Positions 16,811 to 26,014 of a DNA stretch of 64,000 nt are shown here, piece by piece. The stretch's first letter is position 1, and each line of letters starts with the position of its first letter. The notes beneath the pieces are model-generated. The model worked only from the letters and a program-made list of their open reading frames with translations. It searched no databases and was not told where the DNA came from. This stretch comes from Desulfobacula sp. (GTDB lineage: Bacteria > Desulfobacterota > Desulfobacteria > Desulfobacterales > Desulfobacteraceae). A program made the position numbers and the translations under genes. The stretch is from positions 61,120-125,119 of the forward strand of contig JAMPXP010000016.1 in NCBI GenBank assembly GCA_023701135.1, read 5' to 3'.

Positions 16811-19150
16811 ATGAAAAAATCTGTTAAGAATAAAAAAAATCGGGTCCGGCGCTTTTTCGCTCTTCCGGCTATTGCCTGCCTCTTATTTTTAGGGGGTGCC
16901 GGAATAGTGACCGTCCTCTACCTTGCCAATCTGACGGAAGGCATGGATAAGCGGTTTGCCGGCCGCCTCTGGGACCTTCCCTCAAAAATCTATTCCGACA
17001 TCACCCTGCTTTATCCCGGTCAGGCCTTGAACCCCCCTCTTTTGCTCGAAAAGCTGGATCGTTTAGGCTATCGGCCGGTTTCCGGCACCCCTTCCAAACC
17101 GGGGGAAATGCGTTTTTCAAAGACCGCCCTTGAGATCTATCTTCATGAGTTTCACTCGCCCTTTCATGAGCAGAAAAGCGCCTCGGTTTGGGTCGGCCTC
17201 AAAGACTCCCGGGTGACTTCCATCACCCGGAGCGATATGGACACAAAGGGAGCCATACTGGAATTGGAACCCGAGGTATTGATGCTCTATTACGGGCCCG
17301 ACCGGGAACGGAGACAATTGATTTCCATCGGCCAACTGCCCGCCCACCTTCTTCATGCGGTGATGGCGGCGGAAGACCGCGGGTTTTATGGCCATTCCGG
17401 CATTGAGATACGGGGGATACTGCGGGCCCTGGTCGCCAATCTCAAGGAATGGGAAATCAGCCAGGGCGGCTCCACCATCACCCAGCAACTGGCTAAAAAT
17501 TATTTTCTGACACCGGAGCGGACCTTGAGCCGCAAATTCAAGGAACTTCTCATTGCCGGGATCTTGGAATATAAATTCGACAAGGACACCATCCTGGAAA
17601 TGTATTTGAATGAAATTTATTTCGGCCAGGAGGGGCCGGTTTCCATCAACGGCATCGGTGAGGCCTCCCGGTTCTTTTTTGATAAATCCGCCGCTGACCT
17701 GTCCGTGTCTGAGTCTGCGGTTCTGGCCGGGTTGATCAAGGCTCCCAACCAGTTCTCGCCCCACCGGAATCCGGAACGCTGCACGTCCCGCCGGAATGAG
17801 GTGCTGGAGGCCATGCATAAAAACGAGTGGCTGACGGCAGAGTCGCTCGAGGAAGAAAAGGCCCGGCCGGTCAAAGTCGCCCCCTATCGCGGATACCACC
17901 AGCAGGCCCCGTATTTCATGGATTATCTCACCGGGCAACTGACCAGCCTCTACAGCCGTGAAACCCTGTCCAGTGAGGGGCTGTCCATTTTCACCACCAT
18001 TGATACCGAGGTCCAGTCGGCAGCGGAAAAGGCTTTGAAGAAGGGCCTTGAACGCCTGGAAGCCGCCAACCCGTCCCTGAAACGGCAGAATCCGGGGGAA
18101 AGCCTTCAGGGTGCCGTCATTGTCATGCAGCCGAAAACCGGGTATATCCTGGCCATGGTGGGCGGCAGGGATTATGGCGTCAGCCAGTTCAACCGGGCCG
18201 TCCAGGCCAGGCGACAGCCGGGCAGTGCTTTTAAACCCTTTGTCTATCTGGCGGCATTGGATCAATATACCCCCGTATCCATGCTGGATAATTCCCCCCA
18301 GACCTTCATGGTCAATGGCCAACCCTGGACACCGAAAAATTATTATGCCCAGGCAGAGCCGGAGATCACTTTCAGAAAGGCCCTGGCCCAGTCCCAGAAT
18401 CTGGCCACGGTGAACCTGGCCTACGGCATGGGTCTTGAACGGGTTACCCAGATCGCCCGGGCTTTTCATTTTTCCGCTCCGGATGATCCTTATCCGTCCA
18501 TGGCCCTGGGCACCCTGGAAGTGGAGCCCCTGTCCCTTGCCCGGGCCTATTGCGTGTTCCCGGCCGACGGGGTGCTTCCTTTTCCGCTGTCCATCCGGGA
18601 AGTGGCGGATACCGGCGGCAAGACCATCGAAAGCCGCCATGCCACCATCGAACGGCTGACCACCCCGGCCAAGGCCTATATGATGAGCGATCTCATGCGG
18701 GATGTGGTGCGTGACGGCACGGCGCGGTCACTGAAACAAATGGGCGTGACCTGGCCCGTGGCCGGAAAAACCGGGACCACCAATGATTCCCAGGATGCCT
18801 GGTTTGTGGGGTACACCCCGAACCTGGTAGCCCTGGTCTGGGTGGGATTTGACAACAACGACTCGATTAAGGCAACCGGGGCCACGGCGGCTCTTCCCAT
18901 CTGGGCAGACCTGATGAAAGCCTTGCCCCAGTATGTATCCGGGGAATGGTTGCCCCTGCCGTCGGGGATTGAAACCCTGACCATCTGCGCCGACAGTAGA
19001 GAAATAGCAAGGGAAGGCTGTTGTCCCAGGATCATGGAAGAGATCTTCCTTTCGGAAAACCAGCCGGAAACCCTCTGCCGTCAACACGAATGTTCTTCAA
19101 ATCTTGAAAAGGTCTGGAATGGAATTAAGAAAATATTGCCTTCTTTTTAA
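16811..19150 (+). CDS. mrcB: Class A penicillin-binding protein, PBP1b type
   Basis: Bifunctional peptidoglycan glycosyltransferase and DD-transpeptidase anchored in the inner membrane. After a basic N-terminus and one membrane segment (about residues 18-40) come a UB2H-like region, the GT51 domain with EDRGFYGHSGI, GGSTITQQLAKN and the EMYLNEIYFGQ block, and the transpeptidase domain with SxxK as GSAFK, SQN as AQSQN, and KTGTT. All three transpeptidase motifs are intact. Length (779 residues) fits PBP1b. I start at the ATG of MKKSVKNKKN; the in-frame GTG at 16793 lies within the promoter. A TPR lipoprotein gene overlaps the end, a pairing that recalls PBP1b-activating lipoproteins but is not homologous to LpoB by eye. 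Confidence 0.93.
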   Translation: MKKSVKNKKNRVRRFFALPAIACLLFLGGAGIVTVLYLANLTEGMDKRFAGRLWDLPSKIYSDITLLYPGQALNPPLLLEKLDRLGYRPVSGTPSKPGEMRFSKTALEIYLHEFHSPFHEQKSASVWVGLKDSRVTSITRSDMDTKGAILELEPEVLMLYYGPDRERRQLISIGQLPAHLLHAVMAAEDRGFYGHSGIEIRGILRALVANLKEWEISQGGSTITQQLAKNYFLTPERTLSRKFKELLIAGILEYKFDKDTILEMYLNEIYFGQEGPVSINGIGEASRFFFDKSAADLSVSESAVLAGLIKAPNQFSPHRNPERCTSRRNEVLEAMHKNEWLTAESLEEEKARPVKVAPYRGYHQQAPYFMDYLTGQLTSLYSRETLSSEGLSIFTTIDTEVQSAAEKALKKGLERLEAANPSLKRQNPGESLQGAVIVMQPKTGYILAMVGGRDYGVSQFNRAVQARRQPGSAFKPFVYLAALDQYTPVSMLDNSPQTFMVNGQPWTPKNYYAQAEPEITFRKALAQSQNLATVNLAYGMGLERVTQIARAFHFSAPDDPYPSMALGTLEVEPLSLARAYCVFPADGVLPFPLSIREVADTGGKTIESRHATIERLTTPAKAYMMSDLMRDVVRDGTARSLKQMGVTWPVAGKTGTTNDSQDAWFVGYTPNLVALVWVGFDNNDSIKATGATAALPIWADLMKALPQYVSGEWLPLPSGIETLTICADSREIAREGCCPRIMEEIFLSENQPETLCRQHECSSNLEKVWNGIKKILPSF

Positions 19151-19646
19151 ATGGGCCGCCATGGGCATGGCCTTGATTTTTCTGACCGGGTGCTCCATCC
19201 TGGCGCCGAAACCGGCTCCTAAGCCTGAAAAGACAGAGGTGGGCCGTCACCTTCCCCCCAAAGAAATCAGCCCGGAACCGGTCCCTAAAACCGTGGAAGA
19301 ACCGCCGGTCCCAAAACCGCTTCTCCCCAAAAAGGAAAGACCGGCAGAGCCGCCTGTGAATCAGCAAACTCCCATGGCTCTGGCGTCGGTGACCTTTTCC
19401 CAGCAGGGACAGGCCTACCTGAAAAACAATAAACCCGATGAGGCCATCAGGGTCCTGGAAAGGGCCGTTAATCTGAATCCCAGGAACGGAGAAAATTATT
19501 TTTATCTTGCCGAAGCCTGGATCATGAAGGGGAATGCGTCCCAGGCCAGGGAATTCAACCGTTTGGCCGAGATTTATATGAAAGCCGATCCTGAAGGCAT
19601 GGGCCGGGTTCAATCCCAGAAAGAGCGGATCAATAAATTAAAATAA
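19119..19646 (+). CDS. TPR-containing lipoprotein
   Basis: A 175-residue lipoprotein with lipobox LTGC near residue 25, then a Pro/Lys/Glu-rich linker (about residues 30-85), then about two tetratricopeptide repeats (AYLKNNKPDEAIRVLERAVNLNP and YFYLAEAWIMKGNASQAREFNRLAEIY). The long linker suggests a protein that spans the periplasm. I chose the ATG at 19119 because AAAAGGT lies 7 nt upstream; it overlaps the 3' end of the PBP gene by 32 bp, so translation is probably coupled. Context suggests a cell-wall synthesis partner. That role is inference from position and architecture. Confidence 0.82.
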   Translation: MELRKYCLLFKWAAMGMALIFLTGCSILAPKPAPKPEKTEVGRHLPPKEISPEPVPKTVEEPPVPKPLLPKKERPAEPPVNQQTPMALASVTFSQQGQAYLKNNKPDEAIRVLERAVNLNPRNGENYFYLAEAWIMKGNASQAREFNRLAEIYMKADPEGMGRVQSQKERINKLK

Positions 19647-19650
19647 CGGG

Positions 19651-19680
19651 TTGCATATCCGGACAAACCTGTGCTAATTA
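19651..19680 (+). promoter_or_regulatory. Second promoter of the leaderless type, before the small protein at 19689
   Basis: TTGCAT (19651-19656), an 18-bp spacer ending in TGTGC, and TAATTA (19675-19680), then 8 nt to the ATG. It matches the PBP promoter at 16773 in spacing, in the decamer GTGCTAATTA and in distance to the start codon. It would drive the unit that includes rnj and ftsK. Confidence 0.6.
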
Positions 19681-19688
19681 AATTGCCT

Positions 19689-20021
19689 ATGAAACAGTAT
19701 GTCATAGACGGGCTGCGGCTTGAAGAGTATGAGAAATTAAAGGCGTATCTTGATCAATACCTGACGTCTTCACCCCTGGGCGGAGTCTACTGGCTTGAAC
19801 TGGATCAGGACATCCTGACCCCTCTGCAGAAAGATCATAGGGATTGCCGGCCCCATGTTTTTGCCCTGATGCTGGAAGAAACCTATCTGTCCTGTGAATT
19901 TCTGGTAAGAGTTGAAAAAAAAATCAAATGTGATTGTATGGGTTATGCGACCAAGGAGCAGCTCAATTGGCTCATAGACCAGGCTGATGCCATTCTTGAA
20001 AAGCTTGGTATTCGAATTTAG
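19689..20021 (+). CDS. Small conserved cytoplasmic protein of unknown function
   Basis: A 110-residue soluble protein with no signal peptide, membrane segment or recognised motif. It has three cysteines, two of them as CDC near the middle (KIKCDCMGYA), and is rich in acidic and aromatic residues. I take the ATG of MKQYVIDGLRLEEYEKL as the start, since the upstream in-frame GTG overlaps the promoter's -10. It is the first gene of a close-set unit with RNase J (22 bp gap) and FtsK. A link to RNA processing would be a guess from position alone. Confidence 0.75.
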   Translation: MKQYVIDGLRLEEYEKLKAYLDQYLTSSPLGGVYWLELDQDILTPLQKDHRDCRPHVFALMLEETYLSCEFLVRVEKKIKCDCMGYATKEQLNWLIDQADAILEKLGIRI

Positions 20022-20043
20022 ACCCGTTATTTAGGATATCCGG

Positions 20044-21693
20044 ATGTTGAAAATAATTCCCCTGGGAGGCCTTGGCGAAATCGGGCTCAATATGATGGTG
20101 ATCGAATATGATGATGTCATGTTCATCATTGACGCCGGTCTTATGTTTCCCGAAGACTATATGCTGGGGGTGGATATTGTCATCCCGGCCATGGATTATA
20201 TCCGGGAAAACAAGGATAAGGTCCAGGCCGTCATCCTGACCCACGCCCATGAGGATCATATCGGGGCCCTGCCGTATCTGTTGAAGGAGATCCGGCTCCC
20301 GGTGTACGGCACCGCATTTACCCTGGGGATTGTCAGAAACAAGCTCATTGAATTTGAACTCAACAAATATATTGATCTGAACCTTGTGAATCCCGGCGAG
20401 ACCCTGACCATTGATCCCTTTGAAATTGAATTCATCCGGGTGAGCCACAGTACGGCCGACGGGGTCGGGCTTGCCATCAAAACCCCCGAGGGCCTGGTGA
20501 TTCATACCGGGGATTTCAGGATCAGCCATGATGCCGATCCCATGAAGAATACGGATATTTCAACCTTTGCCAGATTCGGAGAAGCAGGCGTTCTGGCCCT
20601 GATGTCGGATTCCACCAATGTGGAGGCCGAAGGCTATACCATGAGCGAACAGGAAGTGGCCAAGAATCTTGAAAAATTCATCATTGCCGCTCCGGGCCGG
20701 GTGGTGGTGGCCTTGTTTGCATCCAATGTCTTCAGGATCCAGCAGATCATCGACATGGCCGTCCGCGACCAGAGAAAAGTCGTTTTCAACGGCCGGAGCA
20801 TGGATCAGATCATTGCCGTGGCCACGGAACTGGGATATATTCACTGCCCGCCCAATACCCTGGTGGATGTGAAACAGATCGGCAAATACCGGGATGATGA
20901 AATCGTCATCATCACCACGGGCAGCCAGGGTGAGCCCATGTCGGCCCTGGTCCGGATGGCCTCGGGCATTCATAAGCACATCAATATCAAGAAGGGGGAT
21001 ACCGTCATCCTGTCTTCCCGGTATATCCCGGGTAATGAAAAAGCCATTTCCAGCATTATCAATAAACTGTACCGCCGGGGAGCCGACGTGGTCTATTCCA
21101 AGATTGCCCAGATCCACACCTCGGGTCATGCCCACCAGGAAGAATTAAAACTCATGCTGAACCTGACCAAACCCCGGTATTTTATTCCCATCCACGGGGA
21201 ATACCGCCATCTGGTGGTTCATGCAAGGCTTGCCGAAGGCCTGGGCATGCCCAGGGAAAATGTCCTGGTGGTGGAAGACGGCAAGGTGATTGCCTTTGAC
21301 GAAACCGGCGGCAGGCAGGAAGGCAGTGTTCATACCGGCCGGATTCTGGTGGACGGAAAAGGCATCGGGGATGTGGGCCGGAGCGTGCTCAAGGAACGGC
21401 GGGAATTGTCCGAAGGCGGTCTTGTGGTGGTCACCATGATCATAGACGAGGAAACCGGGGTGGTGCTTTACGGCCCGGAACTCATATCCAAAGGCTTTGT
21501 CTTTGATGCCGCCACCGGCTACCTGGTGGACGATGCCCAATGTGTGATCCTTGAAATTGTTGAAGAAATCGAGGCGGGGCGTGAAGACCGGATTGAAATC
21601 CTCCGTAAAAAACTTCAGAAGGCCCTGAAACAATATTTTGCCTTTGCCATCAACCGAAAGCCCCTCATCGTTCCGGTCATCATTGAAGTATGA
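20044..21693 (+). CDS. rnj: Ribonuclease J
   Basis: Zinc-dependent metallo-beta-lactamase/beta-CASP RNase with 5'-to-3' exonuclease and endonuclease activity, acting in mRNA turnover and RNA maturation. The metal-binding HAHEDHIG motif is at residues 67-74, with HTGDFR and SDSTN motifs near 156-190. The beta-CASP motifs follow, including GRSMDQII and the SGHAHQEELKLML segment, then HGEYRHL near 380. The 549-residue length matches the family. The stop overlaps the ftsK start by 4 bp (ATGA), which suggests translational coupling. Confidence 0.95.
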   Translation: MLKIIPLGGLGEIGLNMMVIEYDDVMFIIDAGLMFPEDYMLGVDIVIPAMDYIRENKDKVQAVILTHAHEDHIGALPYLLKEIRLPVYGTAFTLGIVRNKLIEFELNKYIDLNLVNPGETLTIDPFEIEFIRVSHSTADGVGLAIKTPEGLVIHTGDFRISHDADPMKNTDISTFARFGEAGVLALMSDSTNVEAEGYTMSEQEVAKNLEKFIIAAPGRVVVALFASNVFRIQQIIDMAVRDQRKVVFNGRSMDQIIAVATELGYIHCPPNTLVDVKQIGKYRDDEIVIITTGSQGEPMSALVRMASGIHKHINIKKGDTVILSSRYIPGNEKAISSIINKLYRRGADVVYSKIAQIHTSGHAHQEELKLMLNLTKPRYFIPIHGEYRHLVVHARLAEGLGMPRENVLVVEDGKVIAFDETGGRQEGSVHTGRILVDGKGIGDVGRSVLKERRELSEGGLVVVTMIIDEETGVVLYGPELISKGFVFDAATGYLVDDAQCVILEIVEEIEAGREDRIEILRKKLQKALKQYFAFAINRKPLIVPVIIEV

Positions 21694-23939
21694 AAAAAGA
21701 ACTCACGGCCATTCTTTTTTTATTTCTGGTCATCCTCACCGCAGTCAGCCTCTTGACCTATCATGCCTCGGACCCTTGCGCGGGGAACGAATTTTTTTCT
21801 GTTCCCAAAACCATCCATAATGCCTTCGGCCTTTTAGGAGCCCATACCGCCGGGATTTTTATCTATCTTTTCGGCCTGGGGGCCTACTGGCTTCCGGCCA
21901 TTCTGGGCCTTACCGGGGTCTGGGTCCTGAAGGGGAGATCCGGAAAAATCATCGGCTTGACGGTTCTGGGCGGGTTTCTTTTAATGACCTGCACCGGCGG
22001 GCTGCTCTTTCTTGTCCGGACTGAATACGCAGCCCTGGGCACCCGCATTTCATCGGGTGGTGTGATCGGTATTGCCATGGCTGCCTTTTTGCTGAAATAT
22101 GCCAATATGGCCGGGTGCGTGATTATCCTGGCCTTTTTTTTCCTGGTCGGCTTTATCCTGACCACGGGCCTATCCCTCATCACCCTCATTGCCTTTTTTA
22201 ATCAAAAAGCAGGTGAAATCGCAAAAGAGATCCAGGAGGGAATCCAGGAATTCCTGGATTTTCTCAAAGGAAAATACAATCTTTGGGTCAAAGAAAAGCA
22301 GGAACAAGAAAGGCAGATCGATATCACGCCGTTCAGGGAAGCGCCTTTCATCAAACTGCCGGAAAAGGTCTCGGAACGAAAGGAACCGGTTGAAACCGGA
22401 CCCTGTTTTGAACCGGAAATCATCACCCTTGAGGTGGATGATTCGGAGTTCAAGCCTGACCCTGTTTTCAAAGATATCCGGGAAAAGATGGAGTTTAAGC
22501 TGCCCTTGATTTCATTTCTTGATGAGAAGAAAAAGGTTAAAAAAAATATTGATACCGAGCTTCTCAAGGAAAAGGCAAAGATACTGGAAAGCAAGCTCAA
22601 TGATTTTAATGTGTTCGGGGAAGTGGTGGAAATTCTTCCCGGACCTGTCATCACAACTTTTGAATACAAACCCGCCGCCGGCATCAAGATCAGCAAGATC
22701 GCCGGGCTGTCCGACGACCTGGCCCTGGCCCTCAGCGCCATCAGCATCCGGATCGTGGCCCCCATTCCGGGACGGGATGTGGTGGGCATTGAAATTCCCA
22801 ATGATGAAAGGGAAATCGTTAATTTAAGGGAATTGATCGCCTCCAGGGAATTTGCCCAGTCTTCTTCCTTTCTGACCCTTGGGCTGGGCAAAGACCTTCT
22901 GGGCAAACCCGTGGTGACCAAAATGGACTCCATGCCCCATCTTCTCATTGCCGGCGCCACCGGCACCGGGAAAAGCGTGGGCCTGAATTCCATGATCATC
23001 AGCCTTTTGTATAAGGCCACCCCCGATGATATCAAGATGATCATGATTGATCCCAAACGCATAGAATTGTCTGTTTATAATGATATTCCCCATCTCATCT
23101 CCCCTGTGGTGACGGATATGAAAAAGGCCACCAATGCCCTTTTCTGGGCGGTCAGGGAAATGGAGCGCCGGTATGAAGTCCTGGAGCAGACCGGATTCCG
23201 GAATATTGTCCAGTATAATGCCATGGTGGCCTCAACCCCTGCCCGGGCCGCCGATGATCCGGACACGGCCCCCAGGCTTGAAAAACTGCCCTATATTGTG
23301 GTCATCGTGGATGAGTTGGCCGATCTCATGATGGTGGCATCCAAGGATGTGGAATTCGCCCTGACACGGCTGGCCCAGATGGCCAGGGCCGCCGGGATTC
23401 ATCTGATTGTGGCCACCCAGCGGCCTTCGGTGGATGTCTTGACGGGCAGCATCAAGGCCAATTTCCCCACCCGGATTTCCTTCCAGGTGTCTTCCAAGGT
23501 GGATGCCCGGACCATTTTTGACGGCGGTGGACCTGAAAGTCTTCTGGGCAACGGGGATATGCTCTTCTGCCCGCCGGGAACCGGAAAGCTGGTCCGGATC
23601 CAGGGGGCCTATATTTCCGAGAATGAGATTGGAAAGATCACCCGGTTTCTGAAGGACCAGAGGGAACCGGATTATCTGGAAGATATCACCCTGGCCGGCG
23701 AGGATGAAGCAGAAGAAAAAGAATTTGACGAGTCGGATCATGACGATAAATATGACGAGGCCGTGGCCCTGGTGACCCAGACCCGCCAGGCCTCCATTTC
23801 CTATGTTCAGCGCCGCCTGCGCATCGGGTATAACCGGGCGGCCCGGCTCATCGAAATCATGGAACACGAGGGTATAGTGGGACCCCAGATCGGGTCCAAA
23901 CCCAGGGAAATTCTGGTGAGGTCCTATGATGACGATTGA
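21690..23939 (+). CDS. ftsK: DNA translocase FtsK/SpoIIIE
   Basis: Membrane-anchored DNA pump that moves chromosome termini through the closing septum and helps resolve dimers. The first 170 residues contain about four membrane segments. A short charged linker (about 175-290) replaces the very long linker of E. coli FtsK, so the protein is of the shorter SpoIIIE-like size (749 residues). The motor has Walker A GATGTGKS at 422-429, the MIMIDPKRIELSVY segment, and Walker B VVIVDELADLMM. The last 65 residues form the winged-helix gamma domain (ISYVQRRLRIGYNRAARLIE) that reads KOPS-type orienting sequences. Confidence 0.96.
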   Translation: MKKELTAILFLFLVILTAVSLLTYHASDPCAGNEFFSVPKTIHNAFGLLGAHTAGIFIYLFGLGAYWLPAILGLTGVWVLKGRSGKIIGLTVLGGFLLMTCTGGLLFLVRTEYAALGTRISSGGVIGIAMAAFLLKYANMAGCVIILAFFFLVGFILTTGLSLITLIAFFNQKAGEIAKEIQEGIQEFLDFLKGKYNLWVKEKQEQERQIDITPFREAPFIKLPEKVSERKEPVETGPCFEPEIITLEVDDSEFKPDPVFKDIREKMEFKLPLISFLDEKKKVKKNIDTELLKEKAKILESKLNDFNVFGEVVEILPGPVITTFEYKPAAGIKISKIAGLSDDLALALSAISIRIVAPIPGRDVVGIEIPNDEREIVNLRELIASREFAQSSSFLTLGLGKDLLGKPVVTKMDSMPHLLIAGATGTGKSVGLNSMIISLLYKATPDDIKMIMIDPKRIELSVYNDIPHLISPVVTDMKKATNALFWAVREMERRYEVLEQTGFRNIVQYNAMVASTPARAADDPDTAPRLEKLPYIVVIVDELADLMMVASKDVEFALTRLAQMARAAGIHLIVATQRPSVDVLTGSIKANFPTRISFQVSSKVDARTIFDGGGPESLLGNGDMLFCPPGTGKLVRIQGAYISENEIGKITRFLKDQREPDYLEDITLAGEDEAEEKEFDESDHDDKYDEAVALVTQTRQASISYVQRRLRIGYNRAARLIEIMEHEGIVGPQIGSKPREILVRSYDDD

Positions 23940-24543
23940 TTTTGATTTCTGGCGCAGCATCAAGGGCTTCATGGATGAAGAGGAGGCCCAGCGGCTTTAT
24001 ACCCTTTCACTTCAAGCGGCAGAACAGGGCCCCATCCTTGAAATCGGCAGTTATTGCGGAAAATCAGCCTATATCATCGGATCAGCCTGCAAAGAAAAAC
24101 AATCCATTCTCTATTCCGTTGACCATCACCGGGGATCTGAAGAACAGCAGCCTGGAGAAGCCTATTTTGATCCGGACCTGTTTGATCCCAAATCAAAAGC
24201 CGTCAACACCTTCCCGTTTTTCAGGGAGACCCTGGACAAGTCAGGTCTTGAAGATGTTGTCATCCCCATTGTGGCCGCTTCAACGGCGGCCGGAAAGATG
24301 TGGCAGACCCCGCTTTCCATGGTCTTTATTGACGGGGGCCATTCCTTTGAGGCCGCCTATGCAGACTATCTCACCTGGGCCCGCCATATTCAATCCAGCG
24401 GTTTTTTGGTGATTCATGATATTTTTTTTGATCCTGAGAAAGGGGGGCAAGCGCCCCGCGAGGTATATGAAGCCGCTCTTTCCTCCAACGAGTATGAAGC
24501 TCTTGAAATAACAAACACCCTCGGGGTATTGAAACGCAAATAA
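23926..24543 (+). CDS. Class I SAM-dependent methyltransferase
   Basis: A 205-residue protein with a Rossmann-like SAM-binding core. Motif I appears as ILEIGSYCGKSAY (residues 37-49) and an acidic motif as MVFIDGGHSFEAAYADY near 132-148, which resembles the Methyltransf_24 family. The substrate is unknown. The start overlaps the ftsK 3' end by 14 bp; an ATG 3 nt later is equally possible and better spaced from GAGG. It is read with ftsK and followed 18 bp later by the thioesterase, so the run from 19689 to 25035 may be one transcription unit. Confidence 0.8.
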   Translation: MMTIDFDFWRSIKGFMDEEEAQRLYTLSLQAAEQGPILEIGSYCGKSAYIIGSACKEKQSILYSVDHHRGSEEQQPGEAYFDPDLFDPKSKAVNTFPFFRETLDKSGLEDVVIPIVAASTAAGKMWQTPLSMVFIDGGHSFEAAYADYLTWARHIQSSGFLVIHDIFFDPEKGGQAPREVYEAALSSNEYEALEITNTLGVLKRK

Positions 24544-24561
24544 GGAAACCGGGATACGGAT

Positions 24562-25035
24562 ATGGAAAAAACAAAAATGATCAACACCGTTCTGGAACAA
24601 ATCAAGGCCTATTACCTTGAGATGCTGCCCTTTAACAAGGTCCTGGGCATCGGCATCGATCTTCTGGATTATGACACCGGTGAGGCCGTGACCGGCTTTG
24701 ATATGAAACCGGACCTGGTCGGAAATCCTGTGGCCGGTATCCTGCACGGCGGGGTTACCGCCTCGGTCATAGACCTCACCGGAGGGCTTTCCGCTCTTCT
24801 CTCCTGTGCCAGATATCACCAGAACAAACCCCTTGACGTCATCCAAAAAAAGCTTGTGTCTTCAGCCACCATCGATATGCGGGTGGATTATCTGCGACCC
24901 GGCAAAGGAGTTTCCTTTAAATGCTTAAGCCGGGTGATCCGGGCAGGCTCCAGGATCGTGGTGGCCAAGATCGATCTGTATAATGATATTGATGTCCGGA
25001 TCGCCACCGGAACCGCGACCTATCTCATCGGCTAA
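24562..25035 (+). CDS. PaaI-like hotdog-fold thioesterase
   Basis: A 157-residue protein of the acyl-CoA thioesterase/PaaI type. The hotdog signature is seen as AGILHGGVTASVIDLTGGLSAL (central helix with the conserved HGG), followed by TIDMRVDYLRPG and the terminal strand GTATYLIG. Such enzymes hydrolyse acyl-CoA thioesters as tetramers; the specific substrate is not evident. It has no signal peptide and should be cytoplasmic. It lies 18 bp after the methyltransferase, with AAGGAAA upstream. Confidence 0.85.
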   Translation: MEKTKMINTVLEQIKAYYLEMLPFNKVLGIGIDLLDYDTGEAVTGFDMKPDLVGNPVAGILHGGVTASVIDLTGGLSALLSCARYHQNKPLDVIQKKLVSSATIDMRVDYLRPGKGVSFKCLSRVIRAGSRIVVAKIDLYNDIDVRIATGTATYLIG

Positions 25036-25110
25036 AGATTTTTGGCAGGGCCTGTCAAGTTTTCAACTCACTGAAATCAAAAGCCTAAATCCTTTGGAAC
25101 CGTTTCTATC

Positions 25111-25139
25111 TTGACTTTATCCAGGAGGTCTTTTATAAG
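25111..25139 (+). promoter_or_regulatory. Sigma-70-type promoter
   Basis: TTGACT (25111-25116), a 17-bp spacer, and TATAAG (25134-25139), about 50 bp upstream of the membrane-protein gene at 25193. Confidence 0.65.
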
Positions 25140-25192
25140 GATTCGGGTGATCATGAGGGTATTGGATATAACCGGTTGGCATAAAAAATCCT

Positions 25193-25843
25193 ATGAAACA
25201 AAAATTATATCAGACAATTGAAGGCAAAATTCTTTTCACCGGAGTTCTTCTTTCCCTGCTGCTCCTGGCGGTCATCGGGTATTTTGCCGTCATGGATTTC
25301 GAGAAAGCAAAGATCCTGGTTCTTACGCTTTTGGCCCATACTTTCGGCGGCCGTGCAGCAGGGATAGGGATCTGCATCATGAATGATTTCGGCCCCATCG
25401 TTACCATCGGGTATAATTTTTACCTTGAGGTCCTGATCGTCTGCTTTACCTATTCGATTTTTGTCCTGACGGTTACCAATTATGTTCAGATACCATGGAT
25501 GCGAAGGATGATGGAAAAGATAACCCATAATGCGCTCGAACAAAAAGATAAAATCGAAGCCTATGGCTGGATCGGCATTTTTCTTTTTGTCATGGCGCCT
25601 TTTTTTATGACCGGCCCGGTGGTGGGTTCCGTCATCGGGTATATGATCAGGGTTCCATTGGTCAAGAACCTTGCCGCCACCTTCGGAGGAACCCTTGCCG
25701 CCATTATTGTCTGGTTTTTTTGTTTTGATTTTATGGAAGAACGGTTCCATGTGATTCAATATGTATTTGCCGGAATTATCATTGTGGTCATCCTGTCCAA
25801 GTATAAAAGTATTAAGCAATTTTTCTTCGGCAAAAAGAACTGA
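25193..25843 (+). CDS. Small multi-drug export protein family membrane protein (COG2426)
   Basis: A 216-residue integral membrane protein with about five to six hydrophobic segments (roughly residues 13-32, 38-60, 70-95, 125-150, 158-180, 190-205). The FGGRAAGIGI and GPVVGSVIGYMI segments are typical of the family named for small multidrug exporters; transport substrates in this family are not firmly known. The C-terminus is basic (KSIKQFFFGKKN). No Shine-Dalgarno sequence is visible before the ATG. It stands alone, with its own promoter. Confidence 0.75.
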   Translation: MKQKLYQTIEGKILFTGVLLSLLLLAVIGYFAVMDFEKAKILVLTLLAHTFGGRAAGIGICIMNDFGPIVTIGYNFYLEVLIVCFTYSIFVLTVTNYVQIPWMRRMMEKITHNALEQKDKIEAYGWIGIFLFVMAPFFMTGPVVGSVIGYMIRVPLVKNLAATFGGTLAAIIVWFFCFDFMEERFHVIQYVFAGIIIVVILSKYKSIKQFFFGKKN

Positions 25844-25870
25844 ACCCCATCTGCAGTTATTCTTCTTTGG

Positions 25871-25888
25871 CTGTAATCTGTTTTACAG
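25871..25888. promoter_or_regulatory. Enhancer-like dyad with TGT-N10-ACA
   Basis: CTGTAA and TTACAG form an inverted repeat around 6 nt. Within it TGT (25872-25874) and ACA (25885-25887) are 10 nt apart, the NifA-type upstream activator pattern. It lies about 125 bp before the sigma-54 promoter at 25999. Confidence 0.5.
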
Positions 25889-25998
25889 TCTGTCAGTATT
25901 TTTAACACCTTTGGCCATGTTTCCTGCCTGGCCTTGTCCATTAATATAATAATATTAATAAAATCAGATAGATATGCTTTAAAATGCTCTGGTCCGCC

Positions 25999-26014
25999 TG
26001 GCACGTTCCTTGCT
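25999..26014 (+). promoter_or_regulatory. Sigma-54 promoter of the CoA-transferase gene
   Basis: TGGCACG, TTCC, TTGCT: a perfect match to the RpoN -24/-12 consensus. Transcription would start near 26026, leaving a leader of about 60 nt. It implies that an RpoN activator controls the gene at 26088. Confidence 0.85.

Noticed and set aside
17117..18640. Long open frame (507 codons) on the strand opposite the PBP gene
   Set aside because: It is antisense to a gene with clear catalytic motifs, has low-complexity Gly/Pro/His composition and no domain. It follows from the codon bias of the sense gene.
25756..26004. Minus-strand frame of 82 codons between the exporter and CoA-transferase genes
   Set aside because: It covers the enhancer-like dyad and ends within the sigma-54 promoter, has no ribosome binding site, and shows no protein-like composition.
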